Shown one piece after another: positions 8,681 through 18,535 of a stretch of DNA of 64,000 nt. The notes beneath the pieces were generated by a model. It was given only the letters and a program-made list of their open reading frames with translations, made no database searches and was not told where the DNA came from. The translations under genes were made by a program, and so were the position numbers. The stretch is from contig NZ_LXER01000017.1 in NCBI RefSeq assembly GCF_001654925.1, positions 124,001 to 188,000 on the forward strand. Direction: 5' to 3'. Within the stretch, counting starts at the first letter, position 1. The number at the start of each line of letters is the position of its first letter. This DNA is from Buttiauxella brennerae ATCC 51605 (GTDB lineage Bacteria; Pseudomonadota; Gammaproteobacteria; Enterobacterales; Enterobacteriaceae).

Positions 8681-9367
8681 ATGCTACCGTCAACTTTGCT
8701 TAATCCTACCCAGCCTGTTAACCAACAAATCTATCGCATTTTGCGCCGTGATATTGTTCGTTGCCTCATTCCGCCTGGTACCCCGCTTTCTGAAAAAGAA
8801 GTCTCGTTACGTTTTGAAGTTTCGCGCCAGCCTGTGCGTGAAGCCTTTATTAAACTGGCGGAAACCGGGCTGGTGCAGATTCGCCCCCAGCGTGGCACTT
8901 ACGTTAATAAGATTTCTGTAAGCCAAGTGAAGAATGGCTGTTTTGTTCGTGAAGCAATCGAGCGCGCAGTAGCAAAACGGGCCGCCAGTATGGCAACAGA
9001 TGAACATCTGTATGCGCTTGAGCAGTTACTCAACCAACAACGCATGGCGATGGACCGTAACCAGCTGGATGATTTCTTCCAGTTAGACGATGAGTTTCAC
9101 CAACAGCTGGCGCTGGTTGCCGATTGCAGTCTTGCGTGGGATACCGTTGAGAATATTAAAGCGACGATGGATCGGGTGCGTTATATGAGCCTTGATCATG
9201 TCTCGCCGCCTGAGATGTTGTTGGCTCAGCATTACGATATTTTTGAAGCGCTAAAACGCCATGATGAAGACGGTGTTGATGAGGCGATGCATCGCCATCT
9301 GCATGAGATAAGCCAGTCAATATTATTGATTCGTAAAGAGAAGCGCGACTGGTTTAGTGAAGAGTAA
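8681..9367 (+). CDS. rspR: GntR/FCD-family regulator RspR (YdfH)
   Basis: 228-residue regulator of the FadR subfamily. A winged helix-turn-helix occupies about residues 15-77 ([20 protein letters not shown], then the wing PQRGTYV), followed by an all-helical FCD ligand domain with the metal-site pattern DDEFHQQL. E. coli RspR represses rspAB. Here rspR lies beside an operon containing rspA and ydfI, so uronate or aldonate derepression of that operon is the natural inference. The start ATG at 8681 is the second of two overlapping ATGs (ATGAATG), the first being out of frame. It converges on ydfI with a shared terminator. Confidence 0.92.
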   Translation: MLPSTLLNPTQPVNQQIYRILRRDIVRCLIPPGTPLSEKEVSLRFEVSRQPVREAFIKLAETGLVQIRPQRGTYVNKISVSQVKNGCFVREAIERAVAKRAASMATDEHLYALEQLLNQQRMAMDRNQLDDFFQLDDEFHQQLALVADCSLAWDTVENIKATMDRVRYMSLDHVSPPEMLLAQHYDIFEALKRHDEDGVDEAMHRHLHEISQSILLIRKEKRDWFSEE

Positions 9368-9369
9368 TG

Positions 9370-9391
9370 ACTCGCCCGTTACCGGGCGAGT
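9370..9391. terminator. Bidirectional terminator between rspR and ydfI
   Basis: Perfect nine-base arms ACTCGCCCG and CGGGCGAGT around the loop TTAC, directly after the rspR stop and 15 bases from the ydfI stop on the other strand. It can serve both convergent genes, though no long U-run follows. Confidence 0.7.
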
Positions 9392-9405
9392 ATTCAGCTA
9401 AGAAT

Positions 9406-10857
9406 TCAGAACTTCGCAACTGTGGCTTTCGCGCCATTTTCACGCAATGCCAGGTAAGACTCGGTCACTTGCTTAACGAATTTTTCGTTAGCTGGCAGGT
9501 CTGTACCAAAGATAGTGCTCAGCCCAAGCAGTGCTTTAACGCGAGCTTCACCTTCCTGGCTGGCTGCTACCGCTTGTTGGATCTCAGCCAGTAACGGGTC
9601 GCTCACTTCGATTGCTTCGCCCTGCTCATCCACGCCACCGACGTAACGCATCCAGCCTGCAACGCCCAGCGCCAACAGAGTAAACTGGCTACCGTTTGCC
9701 AGGTGCCAGCGAATGGAGTCTAACCAACGCTGTGGCAGTTTCTGGCTACCATCCATAGCGATTTGCCAGGTGCGGTGGCGCAGTGCCGGGTTGGTGTAAC
9801 GCGCAATCAGTGAATCAGCATATTTTGCCAGATCAACGCCCTGCACTTTCAGGGTTGGCGCTTGTTCCTGCAGCATTAAGGCGTGTGCGGTACGACGATA
9901 GTTCTCATCCTGCATGCATTCGGAAATGTGCTGATAACCCGCCAGATAGCCAAGGTAGGCCAGGAATGAGTGGCTGCCGTTAAGCATGCGCAGTTTCATC
10001 TCTTCATACGGCAGAACATCGTTAACCAGTTCCGCACCCGCTTTTTCCCACTCAGGGCGACCCGCAACGAAGTTATCTTCGATAACCCACTGACGGAACG
10101 GTTCACATGCGATAGCCACTGGGTCAACGACACCGGTCGCTTTTGCAACTTGCTCAAGGGTTTCTGCGGTCGCAGCCGGAACGATACGGTCAACCATGGT
10201 GGATGGGAACGTAACGTGAGTTTCAATCCATGCAGCCAGTTCTGAGTCAATCGCCTGTGCGTAAGCGGTGATAACGTTACGGGTTACATGGCCGTTTTCT
10301 GGCATGTTGTCGCAAGACATGACGCTAAATGCTGGCAGACCTGCCGCTTTGCGGCGAGCCAGTGCTTCAACAATCACACCTGGCGCTGATTTAGGCTGCT
10401 GCGGGTTGGCGAGATCGTGCGCAATTAACGGGTGATCCAGCAAAATAGTGCCGGTTGCCGGAGCATGACAGTAACCTTTTTCAGTCACTGTTAAAGAAAC
10501 AATGGCAACTTCAGGCTGAGTCATGGCGGTGAATACCGCTTCCAGGCCATCAACCTGCGCGTGAATGGCATTTTTTACCACACCCACAACGCGGCAATGC
10601 CATGCGTCAGCAGACATTTCTGCCACGCTATAAAGGTTGTCTTGCTGTTTCAAATCAGCAATTTGCTGCTCTCCGCCAATCAAGTTGACTTCGCAGTAAC
10701 CCCAGTCGCTACCCTGTTCGTTGGCCAGGATATCGGTGAATACCGCCTGATGTGCACGGTGGAACGCGCCGAAACCAAGGTGAACGATGCGTGATACCAG
10801 TTTGTTACGGTCATATGTTGGGAGAATAGCTTTTGCAGATAAGAGCTTGTTTTCCAT
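9406..10857 (-). CDS. ydfI: Mannitol dehydrogenase-family oxidoreductase YdfI
   Basis: 483-residue polyol-specific long-chain dehydrogenase, the family of UxuB (fructuronate reductase) and UxaB (tagaturonate reductase). The N-terminal NAD domain has [12 protein letters not shown] at 27-38; the C-terminal catalytic domain has [20 protein letters not shown], which supplies the active-site lysine region. Together with the neighbouring isomerase and mannonate dehydratase, the expected reaction is reduction of D-fructuronate to D-mannonate with NADH. It is the last gene of the minus-strand rspA operon, but 157 bases separate it from the transporter gene, enough for its own promoter. Family is certain; the exact substrate is inferred from context. 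Confidence 0.9.
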   Translation of the reverse strand: MENKLLSAKAILPTYDRNKLVSRIVHLGFGAFHRAHQAVFTDILANEQGSDWGYCEVNLIGGEQQIADLKQQDNLYSVAEMSADAWHCRVVGVVKNAIHAQVDGLEAVFTAMTQPEVAIVSLTVTEKGYCHAPATGTILLDHPLIAHDLANPQQPKSAPGVIVEALARRKAAGLPAFSVMSCDNMPENGHVTRNVITAYAQAIDSELAAWIETHVTFPSTMVDRIVPAATAETLEQVAKATGVVDPVAIACEPFRQWVIEDNFVAGRPEWEKAGAELVNDVLPYEEMKLRMLNGSHSFLAYLGYLAGYQHISECMQDENYRRTAHALMLQEQAPTLKVQGVDLAKYADSLIARYTNPALRHRTWQIAMDGSQKLPQRWLDSIRWHLANGSQFTLLALGVAGWMRYVGGVDEQGEAIEVSDPLLAEIQQAVAASQEGEARVKALLGLSTIFGTDLPANEKFVKQVTESYLALRENGAKATVAKF

Positions 10858-11014
10858 TTTGAAACTCGCTGTGTAGTGACTTGGGGACAGCTACAGACTA
10901 CCTGACATGGTAGTCTGCATATTGATTTGCATTAAACTTTTGTACGTTTGGTATGACACGAAAAACAAAGTTGTATAACAACTCACATAATTTACCTATC
11001 ACGCCAACTTATGC
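10858..11014 (-). promoter_or_regulatory. Inverted repeats upstream of ydfI
   Basis: This 157-base gap inside the operon holds two clear inverted repeats. One has perfect arms AGACTACC (10895-10902) and GGTAGTCT (10909-10916) around six bases. The other is AGTTGT-ATA-ACAACT (10969-10983). The octamer AGTTGTAT at 10969-10976 recurs on the minus strand upstream of rspA. A second promoter with RspR operators is plausible. Confidence 0.45.
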
Positions 11015-12568
11015 TTACCCCTTACGGTTGGCATAAGGCACTGCACCCAGAATTGCCTCTTTATGAGTGTCTTTATCACGCCATAAGTTTTCGTAACGAT
11101 ACCCGGTTAAATCCTCAACAATTGCGCGAGTTTCTGGCGATACATCTTTCTTCGCCCCATGGTTCTTCAGGCGCTCAACTTCGTCGACAAAAATCCGATG
11201 AGTACGTTTATTCAGGCGGAAAGTCAGTGCCTGCCATAAAGCCAGCACCAGTAACCCAGCCGTGCCCGCAAACAACATGATCGCAATGGTATTTACTGCG
11301 CTATCGGGTTGAACCAGACTGCCTTTAACAAAGCCACCGACCTGCAACAACACGCCGACACAAAAAGTGGCAATTGCGACGGTTGTTTTGCGAGAGAACG
11401 TCATCACTGCTGCAAACAAACCTTCACGACGCTGGCGAGTGATCATTTCATCAATGTCCGGAATAAACGGGAACACATTCCACGGCGTAAACTCCAGCAC
11501 ACAACGTCCAACCTGATAGACCGCCGCAAGGACGACTAACAGTGCAATTTTGTACTCCGAAGGGAACTGATAAACTACAAATAGTCCGGCAAGGCACAAC
11601 AGCATCACACTATAAGCAAAGACATAAAGCCGTGAAGGACCATACTTAATGATTGCCAATCCGGCGATGAGAGTCACAGGTAAACCAACAATACTCATTG
11701 AAAGTAATGTGCCCGCTAAAGAGGAAGACACATTCAAGCAATAGACACAAAAGAAGACAAATACCGTGTTATAGATATCCTTGGCCGTGAACGAGAGTAG
11801 ATATATTGCAAGGTGCTTTCTAAAGGCCCTGACTTTAAATGTTGAGGCGTATTCTTTAAATAATTTAATAATCGCACTAATTTTGGCCGTGAATGTTGTT
11901 GCCCCCGTGGGACGCTCAAGTTCAGCTAACATTTCTGGCGTGAGTTCTCGTTCCCAGGTCACCTTCCATGAAATAGAAACACAAACGGTGAACAGTACAG
12001 CAAAGACCACGCCATTTATTAAGTAAGCATTGGCGTTACCCTCACCAAAGTGACTAATCAGTAGCCCCGGAATAAAGGTTGCGAGAAACGTTCCTGATGC
12101 AGAAAAAAACATCCGACAGGTTGATAATTTTGTGCGCGAGTTAAAATCCTTCGTCATTTCTGACGGTAATGTTTCCCATGGTATCAAAACCATTGCAGCA
12201 ATAACTTCAAAGGCAAGATACACCGCCAGATAGAACCAGTATCCCATGCCATCTACCCACAGCAAAGAATACACGAGCATCAATGGAGCACCAATAAGCA
12301 GAAAGAAACGACGGCGACCGAACTTCTTGCCCAAATAATGCTTGTAGAAGTGATCGGTAAAGCTGCCCATAAATAAACTAACAATAGCATCAATAATTCT
12401 TGCAAATGCAACTATCGATGCTGCCTCAACGGGAGATAAGCCGACAAAAGTCGTGTAGAAAAATAATAACCAAGCGCCAATAACAGTAAAGGCACCTCCA
12501 CCCATAATATCTGTTATGCCGTAGCCGATACTGACAGGGATGGTAATTTTTTTATTGGTACGAGACAT
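11015..12568 (-). CDS. GPH-family sugar/uronide:cation symporter
   Basis: 517-residue, about twelve-helix inner-membrane carrier of the glycoside-pentoside-hexuronide family (MelB, GusB, YicJ relatives). Support comes from the N-terminal GYGITDIMGGGAF segment, the loop DHFYKHYLGKKFGRRRFFLL after helix 2, a conserved WETLPSEMTKD segment, and a long hydrophilic central loop around residues 210-240. In E. coli K-12 this slot is held by ydfJ, an unrelated metabolite:H+ symporter gene. The operon encodes uronate-to-KDG enzymes, so uptake of glucuronate, a glucuronide or an aldonate is the likely role. The stop is 157 bases from ydfI and the start 25 bases from the uronate isomerase stop. Confidence 0.85.
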   Translation of the reverse strand: MSRTNKKITIPVSIGYGITDIMGGGAFTVIGAWLLFFYTTFVGLSPVEAASIVAFARIIDAIVSLFMGSFTDHFYKHYLGKKFGRRRFFLLIGAPLMLVYSLLWVDGMGYWFYLAVYLAFEVIAAMVLIPWETLPSEMTKDFNSRTKLSTCRMFFSASGTFLATFIPGLLISHFGEGNANAYLINGVVFAVLFTVCVSISWKVTWERELTPEMLAELERPTGATTFTAKISAIIKLFKEYASTFKVRAFRKHLAIYLLSFTAKDIYNTVFVFFCVYCLNVSSSLAGTLLSMSIVGLPVTLIAGLAIIKYGPSRLYVFAYSVMLLCLAGLFVVYQFPSEYKIALLVVLAAVYQVGRCVLEFTPWNVFPFIPDIDEMITRQRREGLFAAVMTFSRKTTVAIATFCVGVLLQVGGFVKGSLVQPDSAVNTIAIMLFAGTAGLLVLALWQALTFRLNKRTHRIFVDEVERLKNHGAKKDVSPETRAIVEDLTGYRYENLWRDKDTHKEAILGAVPYANRKG

Positions 12569-12593
12569 GTTCTATCCTCACAGTTAATGGATA

Positions 12594-14000
12594 TTAAAAT
12601 CCAAAATACTTGCTGGCATTTTCATGGCAAATGTTAGTTATTATTGTGGAAAGTAATTCTTTGTTATCTGGTATATCCCCATCCGCAACCCACTTTCCAA
12701 TAATATTGCAAAGTATGCGCCGGAAATAATCATGCCGCGTGTAGGAAATGAAACTGCGGGAGTCCGTTAACATGCCGATAAAATTGGCCAACAGCCCTTG
12801 TTCTGCAAGACAAATTAATTGATTCTCCATCCCCCTTCGGGTGTCGTTAAACCACCAACCAGAACCGAACTGTATCGGTGATTTGACTCCTGCTTCGCCC
12901 GACTGGAAATTAGCAATTGTCGTGGCAACAATGTCGTTGTAGCTGGCATTGAGGTTATAAACGATTGTTTTTGGTAACGCGCCAATTTTTGCCATGGCAT
13001 CCAGTAACCCATTAAGGCCCGAGGCTAAATTGCACTGGTCACTAATAGAATCAAAACCGACATTAATACCCAGTTTGCTTTTCATTACTGAATTATTATT
13101 ACGAATCGCACCAAAATGAAGTTGCATAGCCCAGTTGCGTGCTTTGTAATGGCGCGCAAGCATGAGAAAAATTGCACTATTCAATATATTTTGCTCAGCC
13201 TTGCTGGTTTGCTCCCCATTTAGATTTTTAATAAATATCACTTCTAATTCTTGTTCCGTTGCCGCCTGATACGTTATTTCAATGGGTCCGTGATCTGATA
13301 TCCTGCACCCTACTTCATGGAAAAAATCAATTCGCTTGCCAATTGCGAGATTAAAATCAAAAAGGCTTTTAACCTCAACGCTGGTCAATTCAGAGAGTTT
13401 ATCTATAAAAGCCGTGAAAGATTGAGCGTCTTCATCAAAGATTTCATCAGGCCGGAATGTAGGTAACACTTTCGTAGTAAAATTAGAATCTTGTTGTAAT
13501 AATTGGTGATACTCTAATGAGTCGAGTGGAGAATCTGTCGTGCATATCACTTCCACATTTGAGCGAGAGATTAGTGATCGGGGCGTAAACTCTTTCTGCA
13601 ACAATGACTCATTGCAGATATTCATTACTTTCCGCCAGTTATGGGAACCAAGAACTTCTTCAATCCCAAAATAATACTGTAATTCAAGATGAGTCCAATG
13701 ATAAAGTGGATTCCCAATGCTTAATTCAACTGTTTCTGCCCACGCATGAAATTTTTCTTCATGCGTGGCACTCCCCGTAATTTTCTCTTCACTTATACCA
13801 TTGGCGCGCATTGCCCTCCATTTATAATGATCGCCAGATAACCAGAGGTGATTGATATTTTCAAAAGACTTGTTTTCATAAATTTCTTTCGCGTTAAGAT
13901 GGCAATGGTAGTCAATAATCGGTAACGATTTTGCCACTTCACAATATAACTTGCGGCCCTGTTCATTATTAATCATAAAATGATCATTAATAAAGGTCAT
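12594..14000 (-). CDS. uxaC: Uronate isomerase, UxaC family
   Basis: 468-residue amidohydrolase-superfamily isomerase converting D-glucuronate to D-fructuronate (and galacturonate to tagaturonate in characterised members). Landmarks are DYHCHLN near residues 30-36, GDHYKWRAMRANGI, IGNPLYHWTHLELQYYFGI, the C-terminal block FGSGWWFNDTRRGM and MLTDSRSFISYTRHDYFRRI. Length matches E. coli UxaC (470). The DNA is visibly richer in A+T than neighbouring genes, and the protein diverges clearly from E. coli UxaC, suggesting recent transfer or a second copy. E. coli keeps uxaC beside uxaA elsewhere. It sits 57 bases after rspA and 25 before the transporter, so co-transcription is likely. Confidence 0.9.
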   Translation of the reverse strand: MTFINDHFMINNEQGRKLYCEVAKSLPIIDYHCHLNAKEIYENKSFENINHLWLSGDHYKWRAMRANGISEEKITGSATHEEKFHAWAETVELSIGNPLYHWTHLELQYYFGIEEVLGSHNWRKVMNICNESLLQKEFTPRSLISRSNVEVICTTDSPLDSLEYHQLLQQDSNFTTKVLPTFRPDEIFDEDAQSFTAFIDKLSELTSVEVKSLFDFNLAIGKRIDFFHEVGCRISDHGPIEITYQAATEQELEVIFIKNLNGEQTSKAEQNILNSAIFLMLARHYKARNWAMQLHFGAIRNNNSVMKSKLGINVGFDSISDQCNLASGLNGLLDAMAKIGALPKTIVYNLNASYNDIVATTIANFQSGEAGVKSPIQFGSGWWFNDTRRGMENQLICLAEQGLLANFIGMLTDSRSFISYTRHDYFRRILCNIIGKWVADGDIPDNKELLSTIITNICHENASKYFGF

Positions 14001-14057
14001 GATGCATCTCCATCATTATTATTAAATGTATGACTGATGAAATTGTTTTTTAATGTA

Positions 14058-15272
14058 TTACCAGTTCCACAAGGTGCCGTCTTCGAGGCGAGCTACCGGC
14101 AAATAAGCAGGCTCATAGGGATATTTCGCGGCCAGTTTTTCATCGAACTCAATGCCAATTCCGGGCTTATCGCCTGGGTGCATATATCCGTTATCAAACG
14201 TCCAGTTGTGCGGGAAGACCTCGAGCATTTGCTCGGAATAACCCATGTATTCCTGCACACCAAAATTCGGCACCCATAAATCAAAGTGCAGTGCGGCGGC
14301 CATGCAGACAGGTGAAAGGTCAGATGGCCCGTGTGAACCGGTACGCACCTGGTAGAGCGAGGCGAAATCAGCAATTCGGCGCATACCAGTAATGCCACCG
14401 GCATGGGTAATCGTGGTGCGGATATAATCGATGAGCTGCTCTTCGATAAGCTGTTTGCAGTCCCAGATACTGTTGAACACTTCACCCACCGCAATCGGCG
14501 TAACCGTATGCTGGCGAATCAGACGGAAGCACTCCTGGTTTTCAGCTGGAGTCGGGTCTTCCATCCAGAACAGTCGGTAATCTTCAATGCTTTTACCAAA
14601 GCGCGCAGCCTCGATGGGCGTCAGGCGGTGGTGCATGTCATGCAGCAAGTGCTCGTCAAAACCAAATTTGTTACGCACGGCTTCAAACAACTTTGGCGTG
14701 AAATCAAGGTACTTTTCGGTGGACCACAACTGCTCTTCTGGCCAGTCGCCTTTAGTCGCAGGTTCGTATGCCTGGCCTTTTCCCTTTGCCATGCCGTAGG
14801 TGGTTTTCATACCCGGAACGCCACACTGCACGCGTATTGCTTTGAAGCCCATTTCTTTATGGCGGGCGTAATCTTCCAGCACATCATCAATGGAATGCCC
14901 GGTGGTGTGGCAATAGACCATGACGCCTTCACGCGATGCCCCACCGAGCAACTGATATAACGGCATGCCTGCGGCTTTGGCTTTGATATCCCACAGCGCC
15001 ACGTCGACTGCTGAAATGGCAGACATGGTTACCGGCCCACGACGCCAGTAAGCCCCTTTGTAGAAAAACTGCCAGATATCTTCAATGCGATGTGCATCAC
15101 GGCCAATTAACTGCGGGCAAACGTGATCTTTTAGATACGATGCGACGGAGAGTTCACGGCCATTTAAAGTGGCATCCCCAAGGCCCGTGAGCCCGTCATC
15201 AGTGGTGATTTTTAGCGTTACAAAGTTGCGCCCTGGACAGGTGACAAATACTTCTGCTTTTACAATCTTCAT
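14058..15272 (-). CDS. rspA: D-mannonate dehydratase RspA (ManD type)
   Basis: 404-residue enolase-superfamily enzyme dehydrating D-mannonate to 2-keto-3-deoxygluconate. Residues known to matter in ManD enzymes are all present: R147 and Y159, metal ligands D212, E238 and E264, and H214, H314, D318 and E341. E. coli RspA has the same length and was first named for starvation sensing. Some RspA-type enzymes are catalytically weak, so physiological rate is uncertain. It is first in the operon; the usual partner rspB is absent and an isomerase, a symporter and ydfI follow instead. RspR is the likely regulator. Confidence 0.95.
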   Translation of the reverse strand: MKIVKAEVFVTCPGRNFVTLKITTDDGLTGLGDATLNGRELSVASYLKDHVCPQLIGRDAHRIEDIWQFFYKGAYWRRGPVTMSAISAVDVALWDIKAKAAGMPLYQLLGGASREGVMVYCHTTGHSIDDVLEDYARHKEMGFKAIRVQCGVPGMKTTYGMAKGKGQAYEPATKGDWPEEQLWSTEKYLDFTPKLFEAVRNKFGFDEHLLHDMHHRLTPIEAARFGKSIEDYRLFWMEDPTPAENQECFRLIRQHTVTPIAVGEVFNSIWDCKQLIEEQLIDYIRTTITHAGGITGMRRIADFASLYQVRTGSHGPSDLSPVCMAAALHFDLWVPNFGVQEYMGYSEQMLEVFPHNWTFDNGYMHPGDKPGIGIEFDEKLAAKYPYEPAYLPVARLEDGTLWNW

Positions 15273-15453
15273 TCGGACTCCCTGACAGCAAATTAGCCAT
15301 GCGGCTTTCTATAGGGGCCGAAATTACATGTGATACAACTACCATACAAGTATGTTTATTGTATTTTGACGGCAGGAGTCACAATTATTTTGTGAATTTT
15401 GCAATGTGTTGCACGCGGGATTTGATAAAACGCGTAATGAAATGATGAATGAA
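15273..15453 (-). promoter_or_regulatory. rspA promoter region with candidate RspR site
   Basis: This 181-base gap precedes rspA. An imperfect direct repeat, ATACAACT (15333-15340) and ATACAAGT (15344-15351), has an 11-base period. Read on the minus strand it gives ACTTGTAT-GGT-AGTTGTAT. The second octamer is identical to one upstream of ydfI, which supports a shared regulator, probably RspR. Confidence 0.45.
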
Positions 15454-15780
15454 TCAGGCTCTGCCCCAGCCTGCCACGATAATTAGCATGCCGCAGAAAG
15501 CAACGGCTGCGCCAACCCAGTCATATGCACTTAATTTTACGCCGTCGACGAACCGTAGCCACAACAACGCAGTGACGACATAGACGCCGCCGTAAGCGGC
15601 ATAGACCCGCCCGCTTGCTGCCGGGTGCAGCGTGAGCAACCAGACAAACAATGCCAGGGAAAATGCGGCTGGAACCAGCAACAGCGGCGAACCGTCGCGC
15701 TTTAGCCAAAGCCAGGGCAAGAAGCAGCCGATGATTTCAGCAAGGGCGGTAGCAAAAAAAAGTAAGGTTGTTTTGATCAT
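15454..15780 (-). CDS. ynfA: Inner-membrane protein YnfA (UPF0060)
   Basis: 108-residue hydrophobic protein with about four transmembrane helices, the same length as E. coli YnfA. The start is the ATG at 15780, beginning [20 protein letters not shown]; ten extra upstream codons are in frame but have no family match. The segment [18 protein letters not shown] is characteristic. The family resembles small multidrug transporters in size and topology, and a role in dye or antibiotic efflux has been proposed for relatives, but function is not settled. It is divergent from ynfB, as in E. coli. Confidence 0.93.
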   Translation of the reverse strand: MIKTTLLFFATALAEIIGCFLPWLWLKRDGSPLLLVPAAFSLALFVWLLTLHPAASGRVYAAYGGVYVVTALLWLRFVDGVKLSAYDWVGAAVAFCGMLIIVAGWGRA

Positions 15781-15891
15781 ATTGAACGTTGTCTGGGATA
15801 ATGGGGTCAATCAAGGGGCCGTCTTAAGGACGTCCCTCATCATGGTATAGTTATTTTAACAAATGGTGCTCCACCCTAAAAGGAAACTGCA

Positions 15892-16242
15892 ATGAACACA
15901 ATCCTTCGCAAACGTCTGTCTATGGCGACACTGCCATTGGCGCTGTTGCTGAGTGCTTTTGCGTTTGTTCAACCAGCGAATGCGCAAACAAACAAACTGA
16001 TTGTTGAATCGGGTGATAATGCGCAGACTCGCCAGGATGCGGCGATGGACAAAGAGCAATGGAACGACACCCGCTCTTTACGCCAGAAAGTGAACAAACG
16101 AACTGAAAAAGAGTGGGACAAAGCCGATACTGCTTTTGATGCCCGCGATAACTGCCAGCAAAGTGCCAACGTTAATGCCTATTGGGAACCCAATACTTTA
16201 CGCTGCCTTGACCGTCGGACTGGCCGGACTGTCGCACCGTAA
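15892..16242 (+). CDS. ynfB: Secreted protein YnfB (DUF1283, UPF0482)
   Basis: 116-residue protein with a Sec signal peptide of about 31 residues, ending after the AxA-type site PANAQ, so it is probably periplasmic. The mature part is small, charged and contains two cysteines (DNCQQ and LRCLD) that could form a disulfide. It is recognisably E. coli YnfB (113 residues) and keeps the neighbours ynfA and speG. AAAAGGAAA at 15878-15886 is a good ribosome site. No biochemical function is known for the family. Confidence 0.9.
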   Translation: MNTILRKRLSMATLPLALLLSAFAFVQPANAQTNKLIVESGDNAQTRQDAAMDKEQWNDTRSLRQKVNKRTEKEWDKADTAFDARDNCQQSANVNAYWEPNTLRCLDRRTGRTVAP

Positions 16243-16301
16243 ACTGCGTAGTTACTGATAAGGCTTCTTCGGAAGTCTTATTCACTTTGAAAGGAACTCA
16301 C

Positions 16302-16859
16302 ATGACTCACCCTCTACAAATCAAACTTCGCCCGCTAGAACGCGAAGATCTCCGCTTCGTCCATCAACTGGACAACAACGCAAGCGTGATGCGCTACTGG
16401 TTTGAAGAACCCTATGAGGCGTTTGTCGAGCTTTCAGATCTGTATGACAAACATATTCATGATCAAAGTGAGCGCCGTTTTGTTATCGAGTGTAATGGCG
16501 AGAAAGCCGGACTGGTCGAACTGGTCGAAATTAACCATGTCCACCGTCGCGCTGAATTTCAGATAATTATCTCACCGGATTATCAGGGCAAAGGGCTGGC
16601 GACTCGCGCCGCTAAACTCGCCATGGATTACGGTTTTATGGTGTTGAACCTGTACAAGCTGTATTTGATTGTTGATAAAGAAAATGAAAAAGCCGTGCAT
16701 ATCTATAAGAAGCTGGGCTTTATGGTGGAAGGTGAATTAATCCATGAATTCTTTATTAATGGCGAGTACCGCAACACTATTCGAATGTGTATTTTCCAGC
16801 ATCAGTATCTGGCCGAACACAAAAGTAGTGGCACTATTTTAAAACCGACTGCGCAGTAA
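16302..16859 (+). CDS. speG: Spermidine N1-acetyltransferase SpeG
   Basis: 185-residue GNAT enzyme that transfers acetyl from acetyl-CoA to spermidine and spermine, preventing polyamine toxicity. The acetyl-CoA loop [18 protein letters not shown] is intact, as are [22 protein letters not shown] C-terminal elements and the N-terminal allosteric polyamine region ([18 protein letters not shown]). E. coli SpeG has 186 residues and is nearly identical along its length. The start is the ATG at 16302, eight bases after AAAGGAA; an in-frame TTG at 16287 is unnecessary. It converges on ydgJ across a palindromic repeat. Confidence 0.96.
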   Translation: MTHPLQIKLRPLEREDLRFVHQLDNNASVMRYWFEEPYEAFVELSDLYDKHIHDQSERRFVIECNGEKAGLVELVEINHVHRRAEFQIIISPDYQGKGLATRAAKLAMDYGFMVLNLYKLYLIVDKENEKAVHIYKKLGFMVEGELIHEFFINGEYRNTIRMCIFQHQYLAEHKSSGTILKPTAQ

Positions 16860-16865
16860 TCAATG

Positions 16866-16896
16866 TGGTGGATGTCGCTTACGCTAATCCACCCTA
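16866..16896. repeat. Intergenic palindrome, copy 1 (speG/ydgJ)
   Basis: Inverted-repeat sequence with arms GGTGGAT and ATCCACC between convergent speG and ydgJ. The core at 16870-16890 matches that at 54825-54845 in 19 of 21 positions. It probably serves as a bidirectional terminator and belongs to a dispersed repeat. Confidence 0.6.
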
Positions 16897-16906
16897 CAAA
16901 TCCCTG

Positions 16907-17947
16907 TTACGCCAGATTCAACGTTGCACGGTGTTTTGCAGATTCCATACCCAATTCAATCATTTCCATGACTTGAATCGCCTGCGCCGCCGGAACAGGG
17001 TTTTCGCCATGTCCGGTCAAAGCGTCACGAATCGCCGCATAATACGCCGGATAGTTCCCCGGAACCGTCAGCAGTGTTTGCTCAGCCATGATATCGCCCT
17101 GCGCCAGGGTCAATACGCCATCACGCATATCGTAGCCCCAGTCTTCCTGCGGTAAACGCTCACCCGCTTTCAGGCGGTCTTCCTGCGGATCAAGGCCATA
17201 TTTGATGTAGCTACCCCGCGCACCATGCACGATATAGCGTGCGGTTTCTGCCGCTGCCAGCAACGTGCCGTGCAAAACGACGCGACGTTGCGGATATGCC
17301 AGTACCGCGTGGAAATAGTCGGTGGCTTGTGCGCCAGGGCGCAGCTGGCCTAAATCAACGGTCAGGCTAACGGGCAAGCCAAACAAATTCAGCGCCTGAT
17401 CGATAAGATGTGGGCCTAAATCGAACCAAATGCCACTGCCAACTCCAGCCTGTTCACGCCAGCGGTTGCGAACCTGCGGGCGGTAACGGTCAAAATGCGA
17501 TTCGAAATAGGCCACTTCGCCGAGCGTGCCGTCTGCCAGCAATGCTTTGAGCGTTAAGAAATCACTGTCCCAACGGCGGTTGTGGAACACCGAAAGCAGC
17601 AGACCGCAGCTTTTCGCCAGTGCATCCAGTTCACGCGCCTGTGACAGTGTCACGGTAAAAGGTTTATCGACAACCACGTGTTTACCCGCTTCCAGTGCGG
17701 CTTTAGCCAGCGGGAAGTGAGTATCATTGGGGGTTGGGATAACAATCAGATCGATATTGGGGTCATTGAATAGATGATGAGGATCAGAGACCACTGGCAT
17801 ATTTGGCCAGTCAGCATGAACTTTCGTGGCATCACTGCTGGAAACGCCAGCCAGCACCATTCCCGGCGTACCCACGATTAAAGGAGCATGAAAGGTCTTG
17901 CTGGCATAACCGTAACCGATTAGCCCGACACGAATGTTATCACTCAT
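16907..17947 (-). CDS. ydgJ: Gfo/Idh/MocA-family oxidoreductase YdgJ
   Basis: 346-residue NAD(P)-dependent oxidoreductase. The N-terminal Rossmann motif is GLIGYGYASKTFHAPL near 9-24, followed by the conserved VDKPF near 93-97 with the catalytic lysine. The C-terminal domain holds GIWFDLGPHLIDQAL with the family histidine. It closely matches E. coli YdgJ in length and sequence. The substrate has not been established for YdgJ; relatives act on sugars, inositols or bile-pigment-like compounds, so none is assigned. It is monocistronic and divergent from cnu. Confidence 0.92.
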   Translation of the reverse strand: MSDNIRVGLIGYGYASKTFHAPLIVGTPGMVLAGVSSSDATKVHADWPNMPVVSDPHHLFNDPNIDLIVIPTPNDTHFPLAKAALEAGKHVVVDKPFTVTLSQARELDALAKSCGLLLSVFHNRRWDSDFLTLKALLADGTLGEVAYFESHFDRYRPQVRNRWREQAGVGSGIWFDLGPHLIDQALNLFGLPVSLTVDLGQLRPGAQATDYFHAVLAYPQRRVVLHGTLLAAAETARYIVHGARGSYIKYGLDPQEDRLKAGERLPQEDWGYDMRDGVLTLAQGDIMAEQTLLTVPGNYPAYYAAIRDALTGHGENPVPAAQAIQVMEMIELGMESAKHRATLNLA

Positions 17948-18227
17948 TTGTTTTCCTCATAATTTTGGACAACCTATTGGATACTATCCTGCCGATCGTA
18001 ACAACAGGTAATTATATTGTTGCGAGTTAGTTGCATACTCGCCAGGCGACCGTCTGTCTTGCCGCTGACGAAAACCGGCATTAATGATGATTAATTGATG
18101 AAAATTCCTAAAAACTCATTTCAGCCAGGTTTGTTAATAAATAAAGGCAAAATTCCGTTTATTATTTATCCAGAAAATAACGCGTGATTCGCAAAAAAAC
18201 CTTTAACTGCATGGATAACTACCTCTC

Positions 18228-18443
18228 ATGACGGCTCTCGATTATTTAATGAAGTTTCGTAAAATCAGCTCATCTGACAGCCTTGAAAAACTGTTTGATC
18301 ACCTTAATTACACCCTGACCGATAATAACGATCTGATGAATATGTATCGGGCAGCCGATCACCGCCGTGCGGAGTTAGTCTCGGGTGGGCGTCTTTTTGA
18401 TTTAGGTTGCGTGCCTAAATCCGTCTGGCGCTATGTGGTATAG
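18228..18443 (+). CDS. cnu: OriC-binding nucleoid-associated protein Cnu (YdgT)
   Basis: 71-residue Hha/YmoA-family protein. It binds H-NS or StpA and modulates silencing of horizontally acquired genes; in E. coli it also binds the cnb site in oriC. The core segment [28 protein letters not shown] (given in outline) and [16 protein letters not shown] match E. coli Cnu, which has the same length. One difference is a cysteine in LGCVPK. It lies upstream of ydgK and rsx as in E. coli. A 280-base gap separates it from ydgJ. Confidence 0.95.
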   Translation: MTALDYLMKFRKISSSDSLEKLFDHLNYTLTDNNDLMNMYRAADHRRAELVSGGRLFDLGCVPKSVWRYVV

Positions 18444-18535
18444 TGTCGCAGCGGTAGCAAAGCGCTGAAAAAACCTTATAATCCTCCCGCCTTATGATTC
18501 GCATAAGGAATGTCTTATTCTTCCCGGGAGGTAAC

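Noticed and set aside
12594..14000. The AT-rich uronate isomerase as a decayed pseudogene
   Set aside because: The frame is intact at 468 codons, close to E. coli UxaC, and all family blocks are present.
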